This document shows positions 1 through 10,050 of a DNA stretch of 64,000 nucleotides, in pieces. This DNA comes from JABDII01 sp963815325 (GTDB lineage: Bacteria; Gemmatimonadota; Gemmatimonadetes; Gemmatimonadales; GWC2-71-9), in contig CAWFGG010000009.1 in assembly GCA_963815325.1 (NCBI GenBank), positions 62,001 through 126,000 on the forward strand, written 5' to 3'. Position numbers and translations under genes: made by a program. Within the stretch, counting starts at the first letter, position 1. Every line of letters begins with the position of its first letter. The notes under the pieces were generated by a model. That model was not told where the DNA came from and did no database searches. It saw only the letters and a list, made by a program, of their open reading frames with translations.

Positions 1-1707
1 GAAGTTGGGATCGTAGAGCGGGTTCGGGACGGGCACGGTCCCGCCGGGCGGAACCCAGGTCGCATCCTTGGCGACGTCGAAATAGGGATCGCCGCTCGCC
101 TCGATCGACGATGGCCGCCACAGCACTGTGACCTGCCCATCGCCCGGGATTAGAAAGAAATCGGGTGCGGCGGGCGCCGTAGGTGTCAGGAATTGGTGAT
201 CGAAGAACGCCTGGGCCAGCTGCGCCTTGCCGTAAAGCGAGCGGGGCTCGAAGGTGAACTCGTACTGGGACAGCGTCCCGTCACCATCCAGATCCAAGGC
301 GCCGCGGAACCCGGCGATCGAGTCGACCCGGTTCACTCCAGCGGCCACGACGGCCGGGTCGCCGAATCCCGCGATGACGGAGAAGTCACCTGGGTCGATG
401 TCGCAATTCATCCCTCCAGCGCACGAACCGATTCCAACCGGGGCCGCAAAAACGTACGCCACGGCGAACGTGGCCGATTCGCCGGGAGCCAGGTCCGCCG
501 GCGTGCCGGAGAGGAAGAATCGTATGTCGAAGGGCCGTTGATTCTCGATGTAGCAAATCCGCGTGATTGAAGGCGGGCCCAGGTTGCAGGGCTCGTCGCC
601 GGCGGCGATGCTCATGCCACCGGAGAGGTAGCGATACAGCTGCGACGTGTTCCAAGGATCCCTGAATGCCCCCCCATTCTCCGTTACGCTGTAAATCGTC
701 GCATGGGGCTGGCTCAGCAGCTTGATACCAACCAGCCCACTCCCCGGGAAGAACGGCGGCGAGAATATCAACGGATCGAAGCTCCACCGTGGGCTCTGGG
801 AGAAACTCGGGTCCCAGGCGTAGCCCATCGCCAGCGGCAGGTGCACCGATGAGTAGTTAGTGCCAGCCGAAGCAACATCCGCATCGGCAGAGATGGCAGC
901 ATAGAGACCGGCGATGGTGTAACCCTCGACCGGCAGGGTGATGTTGAATTTGGTATTGCTCAACTGATGAAACTTCTGTGCCTGCCTCAGCAGAAACGGC
1001 TGGAGGGCCGGAGGTGCCGTGGCATACGAGGCCGGATCGAGTGATGTGATGTTGTACAGGGTCGTGACGACGTATAGGATATCTTCGTTTGCTCCGGGCT
1101 GGTTCCATGCCAGGACCCTCATGTCTGCCAAGATCCCAAGTGGATGAGGTCGGCCAGCGACGAAGGCTGGATCGCCCTCCCAGGAAAGCCACCACATGTC
1201 TTCGTCGGCGGCCGCGACCCTTCCGTGCAGTACAGGATCGTAAAGTGGCATAGCGGGAACCCGAGCTACATCCGGCCAGTCGGCCCGATCCGCAGAATCG
1301 CCGGACGCAGAGATCGGCTCGGCCTCCAGGCCGTGCTGGGTCGTTCCCTTTGGGTCGTAGAGGAATGCTCCGGTCGTGTCACCGGCCCACGGCCCTCCAT
1401 CCGGTCCGATGATGCCGGCCACCTGGAGCCCGCTATTGAAGATGTAGTTGTTCGGCGTCCCCTTCGGCCAAAAAGCGCCCGAAATCGATGTGAAAAACGG
1501 CGCATTCGAACAGAGTATCCCGTCCGACGTGAAACCGCACTGGACCCGGTTGGCACTCAGTGCGTATTGGCTACGGGCGAAGAGTTGGAACCCGCGACTT
1601 TGAGTTGTTGGTTTCTGGGAATAGAGGAGGGACGGAGCGGTGCCGGCCAAAAATAGGAGGCCGACGGCCACGTGAATGAGCCTATGCTGCCAGCGTGTGC
1701 TGCGCAT
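1..1707 (-). CDS. Exported protein with C-terminal FnIII-like start, 3' end beyond window
   Basis: Reading the minus strand from the ATG at 1707, there is no stop codon all the way to base 1, so this is at least 569 codons of one open gene cut by the window edge. The N-terminus (MRSTRWQHRLIHVAVGLLFL, then AGTAPSLLYSQ) is a signal peptide. The body contains DPGDFSVIAGFGDP, then DLDGDGTLSQYEF (a calcium-loop-like stretch) and near the edge GDGQVTVLWRPSSIEASGDP, which resembles the beginning of a fibronectin type III module in large secreted proteins. Function unknown; a surface or secreted role is inferred from the signal peptide only. Confidence 0.75.
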   Translation of the reverse strand, partial: MRSTRWQHRLIHVAVGLLFLAGTAPSLLYSQKPTTQSRGFQLFARSQYALSANRVQCGFTSDGILCSNAPFFTSISGAFWPKGTPNNYIFNSGLQVAGIIGPDGGPWAGDTTGAFLYDPKGTTQHGLEAEPISASGDSADRADWPDVARVPAMPLYDPVLHGRVAAADEDMWWLSWEGDPAFVAGRPHPLGILADMRVLAWNQPGANEDILYVVTTLYNITSLDPASYATAPPALQPFLLRQAQKFHQLSNTKFNITLPVEGYTIAGLYAAISADADVASAGTNYSSVHLPLAMGYAWDPSFSQSPRWSFDPLIFSPPFFPGSGLVGIKLLSQPHATIYSVTENGGAFRDPWNTSQLYRYLSGGMSIAAGDEPCNLGPPSITRICYIENQRPFDIRFFLSGTPADLAPGESATFAVAYVFAAPVGIGSCAGGMNCDIDPGDFSVIAGFGDPAVVAAGVNRVDSIAGFRGALDLDGDGTLSQYEFTFEPRSLYGKAQLAQAFFDHQFLTPTAPAAPDFFLIPGDGQVTVLWRPSSIEASGDPYFDVAKDATWVPPGGTVPVPNPLYDPNF

Positions 1708-1818
1708 ACGTCCCGTGCTGAATCGAGAGGAGCCGCCTCCGCCGACCAAAGCCCAAGGCGACTCTGCCCGGGAGACGTCTCCCCTACATTGGCAAACACA
1801 TTGATGGAAAGCCTGAAA

Positions 1819-2754
1819 TTAGTCTGAAGCTTCCTCTCCATGCGTCGCTAGGGAAAACCCTAGCCCCTCCCCCGGCTGCTCCAGGAACACAGCGTCGGGA
1901 AATGCCGCCACGATGGCCCGTTTGAGTCCGGCCAAGTTTCGGAAGTTGCCGAACCACGACGCCGGAGCGTCGGGGGTGGGCAAGTGCATGACGATGACCC
2001 GCGTTGGTCTGATGGACTCCTCCACCACCCGCCGCCACTTCTCATAGGTCAGGAACCAGGACGGGACCAATGCCAGGTCGATGCCCTGGTCGGCCAGGGC
2101 GTAGGGTGCGAGATCGCGCGCGTCGGCCTCGGTGTCGCCCACATGGAGCAGCGTCACGCCGCCGATCTCGATCAGGAAGCCCAGGTTCTGAACCGGTGGG
2201 GAGCGGTGTCGGCCGTGATGAAGATTGAGCAGCGTCAGCCCCACCCCGTTCGGCGCAAGCTCCACTCGCTGACCCTCCGCGGGCATCAGCCCCCGCGCAC
2301 GGGCCATGAGGTCGGGCCGGCTCTGGGTGGCACGACGAAGGCGCTCCAGTGCCTGTTCGGTCGACACGAAATAGGCATCGGGGTGGCGCTCGAGATACTG
2401 TGCGACCATGGCCGGATCGAAGTGGTCCGCATGATGGTGGGTGGCCAGGATCAGGTCGGCCGGTCCGAATGGCGGCTCGCCGGCCTCGAGCCGGGCGCGG
2501 ACGTCAGGAGGGATGACGGGATACCCTTGCACTCCGGATGAGAAGAGCGCATCGATGAGGACCCGCTTCCCTCCCCCCGCGATCAGGAACCCTTCGTTGG
2601 CGAGGTAGGTGATTCGGACGGCGGCCGAGTCGGCCGGCGTGTCGTCTCCCTGAGCTCGAAGCGGAAGCTGGAAGAGAGCGAGGGCGAGAAGCGCGAGGCC
2701 GCTGCCGGAGAGGTGCGCTCGAGGCATGGCCGACCTCCGCGGGTGAGGATTCAC
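1819..2754 (-). CDS. MBL-fold metallo-hydrolase, exported
   Basis: 311 aa. A signal peptide (GSGLALLALALFQLPLRAQG) precedes a metallo-beta-lactamase fold. The zinc motif THHHADHFD is at about residues 105-113, and LLHVGDTEAD further on supplies the usual downstream Asp ligand. Proteins of this type (UlaG/YcbL-like) are hydrolases of unknown substrate; the signal peptide places this one in the periplasm or outside. A second Met nine codons in (MPRAHLSGSG) may be the true start. The last codons contain the palindrome listed at 1847-1864. A TM2-domain gene lies directly upstream on the same strand. Confidence 0.85.
   Translation of the reverse strand: MNPHPRRSAMPRAHLSGSGLALLALALFQLPLRAQGDDTPADSAAVRITYLANEGFLIAGGGKRVLIDALFSSGVQGYPVIPPDVRARLEAGEPPFGPADLILATHHHADHFDPAMVAQYLERHPDAYFVSTEQALERLRRATQSRPDLMARARGLMPAEGQRVELAPNGVGLTLLNLHHGRHRSPPVQNLGFLIEIGGVTLLHVGDTEADARDLAPYALADQGIDLALVPSWFLTYEKWRRVVEESIRPTRVIVMHLPTPDAPASWFGNFRNLAGLKRAIVAAFPDAVFLEQPGEGLGFSLATHGEEASD
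1847..1864. repeat. 18-bp perfect palindrome GCTAGGGAAAACCCTAGC
   Basis: GCTAGGG-AAAA-CCCTAGC forms a perfect 7-bp hairpin with a 4-nt loop inside the final codons of the MBL hydrolase gene. The identical 18-mer recurs at 44401-44418, and a degenerate version (CTAGGGTTCTCCCCAG) lies near 5130. Role unknown. Confidence 0.6.
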
Positions 2755-2756
2755 GT

Positions 2757-3200
2757 CTAGGACGGGGGGTGGTAGTCCGATCCGCGCCCGGGGCCCAAGG
2801 TCTCGGGCCGCGACTGCGACAGGAGCCGCTCGGTAAAGTCCAATCGCTCGTGCAGCTCCTCAACGTCCGCACGCAGCGCGTGGAGCTCGTCGAGGACCGC
2901 TTCGGGCATGCCCAGCTGCCGGGCCTGCGAGGGCTCGGGATCCCACAGGCGCACCAACCGGCCGTCGGCGTCGCGGAATTGCCCGGCACCCACCAGTATC
3001 ACGTCATAGAGATACCAGAGCCCGAGCCCACCGAGCGTCGCGATCATGAGGAGGCCGGTACCGATCTTTCCGGTATAGAATCGGTGCCCGCCGAACACGC
3101 CGAGGACCAGTGCTAACGCGAGGGCAACGCCGCGGGACTTGTCCGACGCGCCGGCCGAACCCGAGGAACCGTAGGTGTCATACGGATCGGTGGGATCCAC
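2757..3200 (-). CDS. TM2 domain-containing membrane protein
   Basis: 147 aa. Residues about 28-70 form a TM2 domain: a first membrane helix (GVALALALVLGVFGGHRFY), the conserved GGHRFYTGK turn and a second helix (TGLLMIATLGGLGLWYLYD). The C-terminal third is hydrophilic and predicted helical (DELHALRADVEELHERLDF), probably a short coiled coil. TM2 proteins are small two-helix membrane proteins without an agreed biochemical role. The stop codon lies 2 bp before the MBL hydrolase start, suggesting co-transcription. Confidence 0.85.
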   Translation of the reverse strand: MDPTDPYDTYGSSGSAGASDKSRGVALALALVLGVFGGHRFYTGKIGTGLLMIATLGGLGLWYLYDVILVGAGQFRDADGRLVRLWDPEPSQARQLGMPEAVLDELHALRADVEELHERLDFTERLLSQSRPETLGPGRGSDYHPPS

Positions 3201-3327
3201 ACACGCTCCAGGGTTAAGGAGGTGGTGGTAAGATACGCGGCCATCAGAGGGGGCACCACCGCACCGGAGTCGATGCGAGTCGAGCGAAGTCGAGAACTAG
3301 CCGCCGGCGTCGGCCGCCCAGCGGTGG

Positions 3328-4920
3328 CTAGTGCCCGACCGTCCGCATGAAGGCGTCGAACACGTCGGGGCGCCACCAGTGCTGGTGGTCGCGCATAATC
3401 GACAGAGTCATCGGCTTGGTGTTCGCAGGCCGGTAGCTCCGGTCGGTGTTGAGCGCATCGTACACGTCGGCCACGCAGATGATCTGGGCGTTGAGCGGGA
3501 TCCGGTCTCCCGCGAGGCCGTCGGGATAGCCCGAGCCGTCGAGCTTCTCGTGATGCCAGCGGATGATCGGCTCGATGTCCCAGGGGAACTCGGTTGGCTC
3601 CACGAGATCGACGCCCCATTCGGGGTGGTGCTTGATGACGGCAAACTCGGCCGCAGTGAGTGGCCCGGGTTTGTTCAAAATTTCGGTCGGGACCCGAACC
3701 TTGCCCACGTCGTGCAGGTACGCGCCCAACCGAACCGTCATCTGATCGGCCTGACTCAGCCCGAGCATCTGGCCGACGGCCTGGGCATAGGTCGCCACCC
3801 GCTCCGAGTGCCCGTGGGTGTAGGCGTCCATCGACTCGATCGACTGGCCCCAGTCCCGGACCATCTGGAGAAACGACCGCTCGATGAGGCTCTTCTTTCG
3901 GGCCACGTCCACCCGGTCCACCCGGGCCGCGAGCCGCCCGAACAACCGGTGGGCCGCATTCAACTGATCGAGCGCCTCGAGCTTCCGGCCGACCTGCTGG
4001 TAGAGGATGGCGAGCTCGCGCGTCGCCTCGGCCTCGTGCAGCGGATGCCTGCCGCCGGTCGAGAGTTCGATCGAGAGACGGAGATGTCCCTCGGCCAGGG
4101 CGGGCGCGCCTGTCTCCCGGTCGATCATGCCGAGGAAGCGATAGACCGCGGCCTTGCCCGATGCGTCGCCGAGTTGGGCGAACACGCCCAGGGCCGCATC
4201 CGCACACTCGCGCGCGTCGTCGAACTGCCGGCGTCCAATGAGCACCTCGGTCTGATCCAGCAGGCAGAGCGCCTGGAGGTGCAGGTTGCCGACCTTCTTC
4301 GCGATGGCGCGGCTCCGGCGATAGAAGCGATCGGCATCGTCCCACTGCTCGCGATCGGCGTTCAGCATGCCCATGGTGTGGAGGGCGCGGGCACACCCTT
4401 CATCGTCGCCGGCCTGGAGGAAGGCCTCGAGCGAGCGCTCGCCGTGCTCCATCGCCACGCGGTAGTCGCCGCTCATGTTGGCTAGGACGGCCAAGTTCTG
4501 TTCGATCTGGCCGCGGAGCCCGCCGTCGTCGCCACACCCCTCGAGAGCCTCAGCCAGCCGCTCCCGCGCCGTGTCGTGTGCTCCGGCATCGATATCGAAG
4601 CTCGCCAGCGTGTTGAGCGCATGGCCCGCCAGGGCCCGATCGCCGAGATCGAGTGCGAGCCGGTGGCTTCGCGCGGCAGATGCGCGAGCCGATTCGAACT
4701 CCTGCACCCGGTGGCGGACTACGGCCAGATGGCGAAGCGCCTTGGCCAGGACGGCGCCATCGCCTTGGTACTCAGCATCGCGGACGGCGTCTTCGAGTGC
4801 CGTGACCGCCTCGAGCAGCCGTCCCTCCGCGGCGAGCGCCTGCCCGCGGACCAGGTGCTGGTACGCACCCTGGTCCGCCGAACTCGGAGCCTGATCTCGC
4901 GCGAAGGCTGGTTCGGTCAT
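3328..4920 (-). CDS. TPR-repeat protein with C-terminal HD-GYP phosphohydrolase domain
   Basis: 530 aa. The N-terminal two thirds is a chain of tetratricopeptide-type helical repeats. The last 190 residues are an HD-GYP domain: HSERVATYA, the metal pair HDVGKVRVP, then HHPEWGV, HHEKLDGSGYPDGL (the GYP signature) and ADVYDAL are all intact. HD-GYP enzymes hydrolyse cyclic di-GMP; the TPR part probably binds a partner or signal. No response-regulator receiver domain is present. I prefer the ATG at 4920 because AAGGG lies 6 nt upstream; an in-frame GTG at 4947 would add nine residues. Confidence 0.88.
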   Translation of the reverse strand: MTEPAFARDQAPSSADQGAYQHLVRGQALAAEGRLLEAVTALEDAVRDAEYQGDGAVLAKALRHLAVVRHRVQEFESARASAARSHRLALDLGDRALAGHALNTLASFDIDAGAHDTARERLAEALEGCGDDGGLRGQIEQNLAVLANMSGDYRVAMEHGERSLEAFLQAGDDEGCARALHTMGMLNADREQWDDADRFYRRSRAIAKKVGNLHLQALCLLDQTEVLIGRRQFDDARECADAALGVFAQLGDASGKAAVYRFLGMIDRETGAPALAEGHLRLSIELSTGGRHPLHEAEATRELAILYQQVGRKLEALDQLNAAHRLFGRLAARVDRVDVARKKSLIERSFLQMVRDWGQSIESMDAYTHGHSERVATYAQAVGQMLGLSQADQMTVRLGAYLHDVGKVRVPTEILNKPGPLTAAEFAVIKHHPEWGVDLVEPTEFPWDIEPIIRWHHEKLDGSGYPDGLAGDRIPLNAQIICVADVYDALNTDRSYRPANTKPMTLSIMRDHQHWWRPDVFDAFMRTVGH

Positions 4921-5259
4921 GGAATTCCCTTGGACGCCCCAATCCACCCGACCCTTCAGCGGGAACGATGGCTGGGCGTCAACCTGGGAAGGGGCAACCG
5001 ATGTACCAGGCCAATGGGTGCTAGGCCGCTGCTCGTGGCCAGTTCTCTAACTCATTGATGGAACGGTGATTGGACCGTTCGGGATTACAAATGTTTCAAT
5101 CGCAATAGGTTGAGGCTCACCCAATGGCTAGGGTTCTCCCCAGTGCCGTTCGCCATGGATGGCCGCAAAGCGGGTGCGCGAGGTGGCACAGCAGGCCGCA
5201 CAGCGACGCCGGGCGGCGCGTGCTGGGTGGTGGTTCGTGAAGGGGCTTACTGGTGGGAG
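4921..5259. other. Gene-free stretch between HD-GYP gene and tRNA-Arg
   Basis: No convincing gene on either strand. It must hold the HD-GYP promoter. An inverted repeat GAACGGT-N6-ACCGTTC lies at 5061-5080, about 140 bp upstream of that gene, and could be a regulator site; there is no T-run after it, so it is not an obvious terminator. Confidence 0.4.
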
Positions 5260-5333
5260 CGCGCCCGGCAGGACTCGAACCTGCGACCCTCTGCTTAGAA
5301 GGCAGATGCTCTATCCACCTGAGCTACGGGCGC
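5260..5333 (-). tRNA. tRNA-Arg (anticodon TCT)
   Basis: The minus strand reads a complete cloverleaf: acceptor GCGCCCG/CGGGCGC, D-arm with AGCTCAGGTGGATAGAGC, anticodon stem-loop CTGC-CTTCTAA-GCAG with TCT at the anticodon position, and T-arm GCAGGTTCGAGTCCTGC. The discriminator is G and no CCA is encoded. Confidence 0.95.
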
Positions 5334-5595
5334 TGGGACGGCTGGGATGCCGTGTCCCGTAAGGTAACGGCTGGGGGATGGGCCGGGAAACCGGTGGGCG
5401 CATGCCGGCGTAGGGGCAAGGGTCATTGGCAGTTGGCTGGCGGCTATCAGCAAATGGCCAAGAGCACACGGCTATCCAGCTATCGGTCGCTCCCGGGCCT
5501 CCCGCCTCTTGCGGGTTAGCCCCTTTCGGGGCCAGAATACGCCCTTCCACCCACCATTCCTTCCCGCGGCGCTGTCCGCCCATGAGGACCATCGC

Positions 5596-8176
5596 ATGTC
5601 GATTCGCCGAATCCTAGCCTTGCTCGCCCTGGCTCTGGCACCCGCCGCGGCCGGGTGCGCCCGCCCATCCGCGTCCCAGACTCCCGCGCCCAAGCAGGCG
5701 GCCGGCGAAAAGAAGGACAGCACCTTCAAGTCCATCGCCGAGGTGACCAAGTCGAGCCGGAAGCTCGAGGGCCTCTTTACGGTCTACCAGGACACCGTCA
5801 CCGGGGCGCTCCAGCTGGTCTTGGATGAGTCGCAGCTCGGCAAGGAATACATCTACTTCATGCACACGGTGGACGGTGTCACTGAAGCCGGCCATTTCCG
5901 AGGCGCCTTCCGCGGCAACAACGTGTTCACCATCCGGCGCCATTTCGACAAGATCGAGTTTGTCGAGGTCAACTCGTCCTACTATTTCGACCCAGGCAGC
6001 GCACTCCATCGGGCGGCGGACGCGAATATCAGCCCTGCCCTGCTCGCCTCGGAGAAGATCGTGGCACGGGACAGCGCGGGCACGGTGCTGATCAAGGCGG
6101 ACGACCTCTTCCTGCAGGAGGTCTTTGCTCAGGTCAAGCCCTCGCCCGACCCCAACGTCAAGCCGGGGACCAGCTTCGCCTTGGGCAACCTGAGCAAGGA
6201 CAAGACCACCATCCGAGCGGTCAAGAACTACCCGCTGAACACCGACGTCATCGTTGAATACGTGTACGACAACGCGAGCCCGCTCGTGCGGGGTAGCGGC
6301 GCGGTGACCGATGCGCGGTACGTCAGCGTCGTGGTGCAGCACAGCCTGATCGAGATGCCGGAGAACGACTTTCAGCCGCGCTACGACGATCCGCGGGTCG
6401 GCTACTTCTTCACCCGGCTCACCGATCTCACGTCCACCAGCGCGACCCCGTACCGCGACATGATCGATCGGTGGTACTTGAAGAAGAAGAACCCCGGGGC
6501 GGCGCTGTCGGAGCCGGTCGACCCGATCGTCTTTTGGATCGAGAATACCACCCCCGTCGAGTTCCGAGACATCATCCGCGAAGGCGTGCTGCGCTGGAAC
6601 CGCGCATTCGAGAAGGCCGGCTTCACGAATGCCGTCGTGGTCAAGGTGCAGCCCGACGACGCCGACTGGGACGCAGGAGACATCCGCTACAACGTGCTGC
6701 GCTGGACCTCGTCACCCAACCCGCCGTTCGGAGGCTATGGGCCCAACTTCGTCAACCCGCGCACCGGCCAGGTCCTCGGCGCGGACATCATGCTCGAGTG
6801 GGTCTACATGACCAACCGCGTGCGCTACGAGAAGCTCTACGAAACCGCGGCCTTCGGCGCCGAGCCCACGGAACTGATAGACGACCGGTTCTACTGCTCG
6901 TTGGGTCACGAACTGCACTACTCGACCCTGTTCGGCCTGCAGGCGCTCAAGGCGTACGGCGCCGGCGAAATGGAGATGAAGCAGCTCATGCGCGACGGGT
7001 TGACCTCGTTGGTGCTGCACGAGGTGGGGCACACGCTGGGACTCAACCACAACATGAAGGCCAGCCAGCTCCACACGCCGGCCGAGATGCAGGACAAGGC
7101 CATGACATCCCGCATGGGCCTCACCGGATCGGTCATGGACTACGAGAACATCAACCTGGCCAAGCCCGGAGAGCCGCAAGGAGAGTACTACACCACCACA
7201 CCCGGCCCGTACGATCTCTGGGCCATCGAGTTCGGGTACTCTGAAGCAGTCGCGGATCCGGCCGCTGAAGAGGCGCGACTGGACGCGATTCTCGCCCGTT
7301 CCACCGAGCCCGCCCTGGCCTTCGGCAATGACGCCGACGACATGCGGGCCCCGGGCCGAGCCATCGATCCGAGGGTGATGGTGGGCGACATGTCCAGTGA
7401 CGCGATCGGATACATGGGCGAGCGGATCGGCCTGGTGCGCGACATCATGACCGGCCTCAAGGACAAGTACGCCACGCCGGGCGCGTCCTACCACGAGCTA
7501 CGCAATGCCTACCTGATCCTGACCGGCCAGCACGCCAACGCGGCCACCGTCATCTCCCGGTACATCGGCGGGGTCTACGTCGATCGCGGCATGGTGGGGC
7601 AGCCGGGAGCGACCCAGCCGTTCACTCCGGTGCCGGCCGCCGAACAGCGCCGCGCCATGCAGAGTCCTCCGCGACGACTTGTTCGCTCCGGACGCGTTCG
7701 ACGCGCCGGAAGGGCTCTACAACTACCTGCAGATGCAGCGTCGCGGCTTCGACTTCTCCGGCACGACCGAGGATCCCAAGATCCACGCACGGGCGCTCGC
7801 TATCCAAGAGAACGTGCTGGACCATTTGATGCACCCGACGGTGCTCACCCGCATGAGCGACACCCGGCTCTATGGTAACGGCTACACGCTCGGGGCCATG
7901 ATGGGCGACCTGACCGATGCCGTCTTCGCGGCCGATGCCCGGGGCAATGTGAACACCTTCCGCCAGGCGCTCCAGCTCGAGTACACGACCCGCCTCGCCG
8001 AAGTGATCTCCGCCGAGGGGAAGAAGAAATACGACTACCCGAGCCAATCGATGGCGCTCCGGCAGCTGAAGCGGATCGAGCAGATCGCGGCCAGACAAAC
8101 GGGGGTGAATGTCGAGACCCGGGCGCATCGGGAGCACCTGGCCCTGCTGATTCGTCAGGCACTCGAGGAGGAATGA
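5596..8176 (+). CDS. Zinc-dependent metalloprotease, DUF5117/DUF4953 family, one frameshift
   Basis: About 860 aa. ATG at 5596 (MSIRRILALLALALAPAAAG followed by Cys) gives a lipoprotein signal. The middle carries the family's beta-rich DUF5117 region. HEVGHTLGLNHNMKAS (near 7018) is a full HExxHxxGxxH zinc site with the downstream Met turn SVMDYENINL. At 7661-7663 the frame changes: removing one A from GCCATGCAGAGTCCTCC restores QVLRDDLFAPDAF and an uninterrupted C-terminus ending at 8176. The two halves are otherwise intact, so the change is probably a base-calling error. The protein is likely anchored in the envelope; its substrate is unknown. Confidence 0.85.
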
Positions 8177-8213
8177 TTCCCAGCGGGCTACCCGCCACGG
8201 GGGCCGGCCGCCG

Positions 8214-9557
8214 ATGACCACGCCCGCCTCCCCACGCGGCGCCTGGAAGTCGTCGGCCGGGTTCATTATCGCCGCGGTGGGCTCCGCGGTGGGGCTTGGC
8301 AATCTCTGGCGCTTCTCCTACACCGCATCGACTGGGGGCGGCGCCGCGTTCGTGGTGCTCTATCTCGTGCTGGTGCTCTCCGTCGGCATCCCGGTGCTGA
8401 CGGCCGAGCTGACCGTGGGACGGGCCACCGGCCTGAGCCCCATCCGGGCACTGGAGCGGATCGGGGGACGCCGGTGGCGCATCGTCGGTGCCATGTTCGT
8501 GCTGCTCGGCTTCCTCATCTTCTCCTATTACTCGGTGATCATGGGCTGGACCGCGCGCATGGTGTGGGACTCGGCGCGCGGAACCATTCCGGCCGATACC
8601 GGGGCCTACTTCACTGCCATCAGCACCGGCAAGGCCGCGGTTCTCTGGCACGCGGCCGGGATGATGCTGACCATCTGGATCGTGCTGGGAGGCATTCGCC
8701 AGGGCATCGAGCGGGCAGCGACCATTCTCATGCCCATCCTGTTCGCGCTGCTGGTGGGGCTCGCCACCTGGGCGGCGACGCTCCATGGAGGCGGAGCCGG
8801 ATACGCCTTCTACCTGAAGCCCGACTTCCGCGCGCTGTTGAACCTCGACTTGATCGCCAGCGCCGCCGCACAGGCATTCTTCTCACTGTCGCTCGGCATG
8901 GGGGCGATGATCACCTACGCGTCCTACATCCAGACCAAAGAGCTCAATCTCCCGAAACAAGCCGGCATCATCGCCCTGTCCGACACCGCGGTGGCCTTCA
9001 TCGGCGGGCTCGTGGTGTTCCCGATCATCTTCCACTTCGGCCTTCAGGAGAGCGTCAGCTCGAGCGCCATCGGCGCACTGTTCATTGCCCTCCCCAAGGC
9101 GTTCCACTCGCTGGTTCCGGGCGGAGCGCTGATCGGCACCATCTTCTTCATTGCCCTCTACATCGCGGCTCTGACCTCCGCCATCTCACTGCTCGAGGTG
9201 GTGGTCGCGGGCATCATCGATGCATGGGGCTGGTCGCGCGAGCGGGCGGCGCTCACAGCCGGCGGCGCCATCCTTCTGGTCGGCATCCCGTCGGCCCTGA
9301 GCCTGGATTGGATGGGGTTCCTCGACAAGTTCTTGGGCGAGGCGATGCTTGCCGTGGGCGGGATCCTGATCGCCATCCTGACCGGATGGGTCTGGTCGGA
9401 GGGAGCCGAGGCGGAGGTAGCGCACGGGTTCCCCTACCCCGCACTGCGCCGAGCCTGGCTCTGGCTCCTGCGCATCTTCATCCCGGTGGTCTTGGCGGCG
9501 GTGGCCTACACCACGTTCAAGCAGGTGGTGCCGCTGGCGAGGGCGTTGGTGGGATAA
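8214..9557 (+). CDS. Sodium-dependent transporter, SNF/NSS family
   Basis: 447 aa, about 12 hydrophobic helices. The first helix has the family signature AAVGSAVGLGNLWRFSYTAS, the unwound Na+ and substrate-binding region, followed by GGGAAFVVLYLVLVLSVGIP. Members couple Na+ entry to uptake of amino acids or related small amines at the inner membrane. It starts 37 bp after the metalloprotease, so a peptide-degradation and amino-acid-uptake pair is plausible, though this is inferred from position only. It faces a lipoprotein gene convergently. Confidence 0.9.
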   Translation: MTTPASPRGAWKSSAGFIIAAVGSAVGLGNLWRFSYTASTGGGAAFVVLYLVLVLSVGIPVLTAELTVGRATGLSPIRALERIGGRRWRIVGAMFVLLGFLIFSYYSVIMGWTARMVWDSARGTIPADTGAYFTAISTGKAAVLWHAAGMMLTIWIVLGGIRQGIERAATILMPILFALLVGLATWAATLHGGGAGYAFYLKPDFRALLNLDLIASAAAQAFFSLSLGMGAMITYASYIQTKELNLPKQAGIIALSDTAVAFIGGLVVFPIIFHFGLQESVSSSAIGALFIALPKAFHSLVPGGALIGTIFFIALYIAALTSAISLLEVVVAGIIDAWGWSRERAALTAGGAILLVGIPSALSLDWMGFLDKFLGEAMLAVGGILIAILTGWVWSEGAEAEVAHGFPYPALRRAWLWLLRIFIPVVLAAVAYTTFKQVVPLARALVG

Positions 9558-9559
9558 GG

Positions 9560-9660
9560 GCAGGAAGGTAGGTGGTAGGCTGTAGTAGGTAGGTGGTGTG
9601 TTGAGAGGAGGTGCTCCTCCCTACCCTCCTACTCACAACCCTCCTCACCACCTCCCGCCC
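9560..9660. repeat. Purine/pyrimidine inverted repeat between convergent genes
   Basis: A GGTAGG/GGTGG-rich left arm (9563-9616) is followed by its pyrimidine complement (9618-9660, CCTACC/CCACC), forming a long imperfect hairpin in the only gap between two convergent genes. A bidirectional terminator role is inferred. A sister element is at 16948-17072. Confidence 0.55.
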
Positions 9661-10034
9661 TACTTCACCCCCCGCACCTTCCAGTCCCCGTCCACTTTCA
9701 CCAGCGTGAGCCGGAGCGTGTTCGGGTCGCGATCCTTGAACGCGATCTCGAGCCTGACGTCCGCGCGGTCGCCGTTCACGGTTTCCTCCACGACCTCGAC
9801 ACTCTCCACCCCGCCGGTCAGGTCGATGCCCGCCGCGATCACCCGGAACGCCATCTCCTCCAGGGCCTTCGACTCGCCGCCCAGTTGGAGATCGGACAGC
9901 TCCATGGCCGCCTCGGTGTCGCCCCGGTTGAGCGCGTTCACGAAGTCGACGGCGGTGTCGCCTGGCCGGTGGCCCCAGCCGCAGGACGTGAGTGCCAGGG
10001 CAACGGCCACGAGCAGTGTATGAACGCGTGACAT
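9660..10034 (-). CDS. Small lipoprotein, NTF2-like (DUF4878-like)
   Basis: 124 aa from ATG 10034 (MSRVHTLLVAVALALTSCGW); LTSC is a lipobox. The mature part has the layout of NTF2-like DUF4878 proteins: VDFVNALNRGDTEAAMELSD, a beta-rich middle, then the closing VDGDWKVRGVK. It starts 16 bp after the RND pump gene on the same strand, so it is probably the last gene of that operon. Its role is unknown. Confidence 0.75.
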   Translation of the reverse strand: MSRVHTLLVAVALALTSCGWGHRPGDTAVDFVNALNRGDTEAAMELSDLQLGGESKALEEMAFRVIAAGIDLTGGVESVEVVEETVNGDRADVRLEIAFKDRDPNTLRLTLVKVDGDWKVRGVK

Positions 10035-10050
10035 GGAGGGTACGCTCCCT

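Noticed and set aside
3240..3327. Hairpin TAGCCGCC...GGTGGCTA after the HD-GYP gene as a terminator
   Set aside because: Imperfect stem without a T-run; too weak to call.
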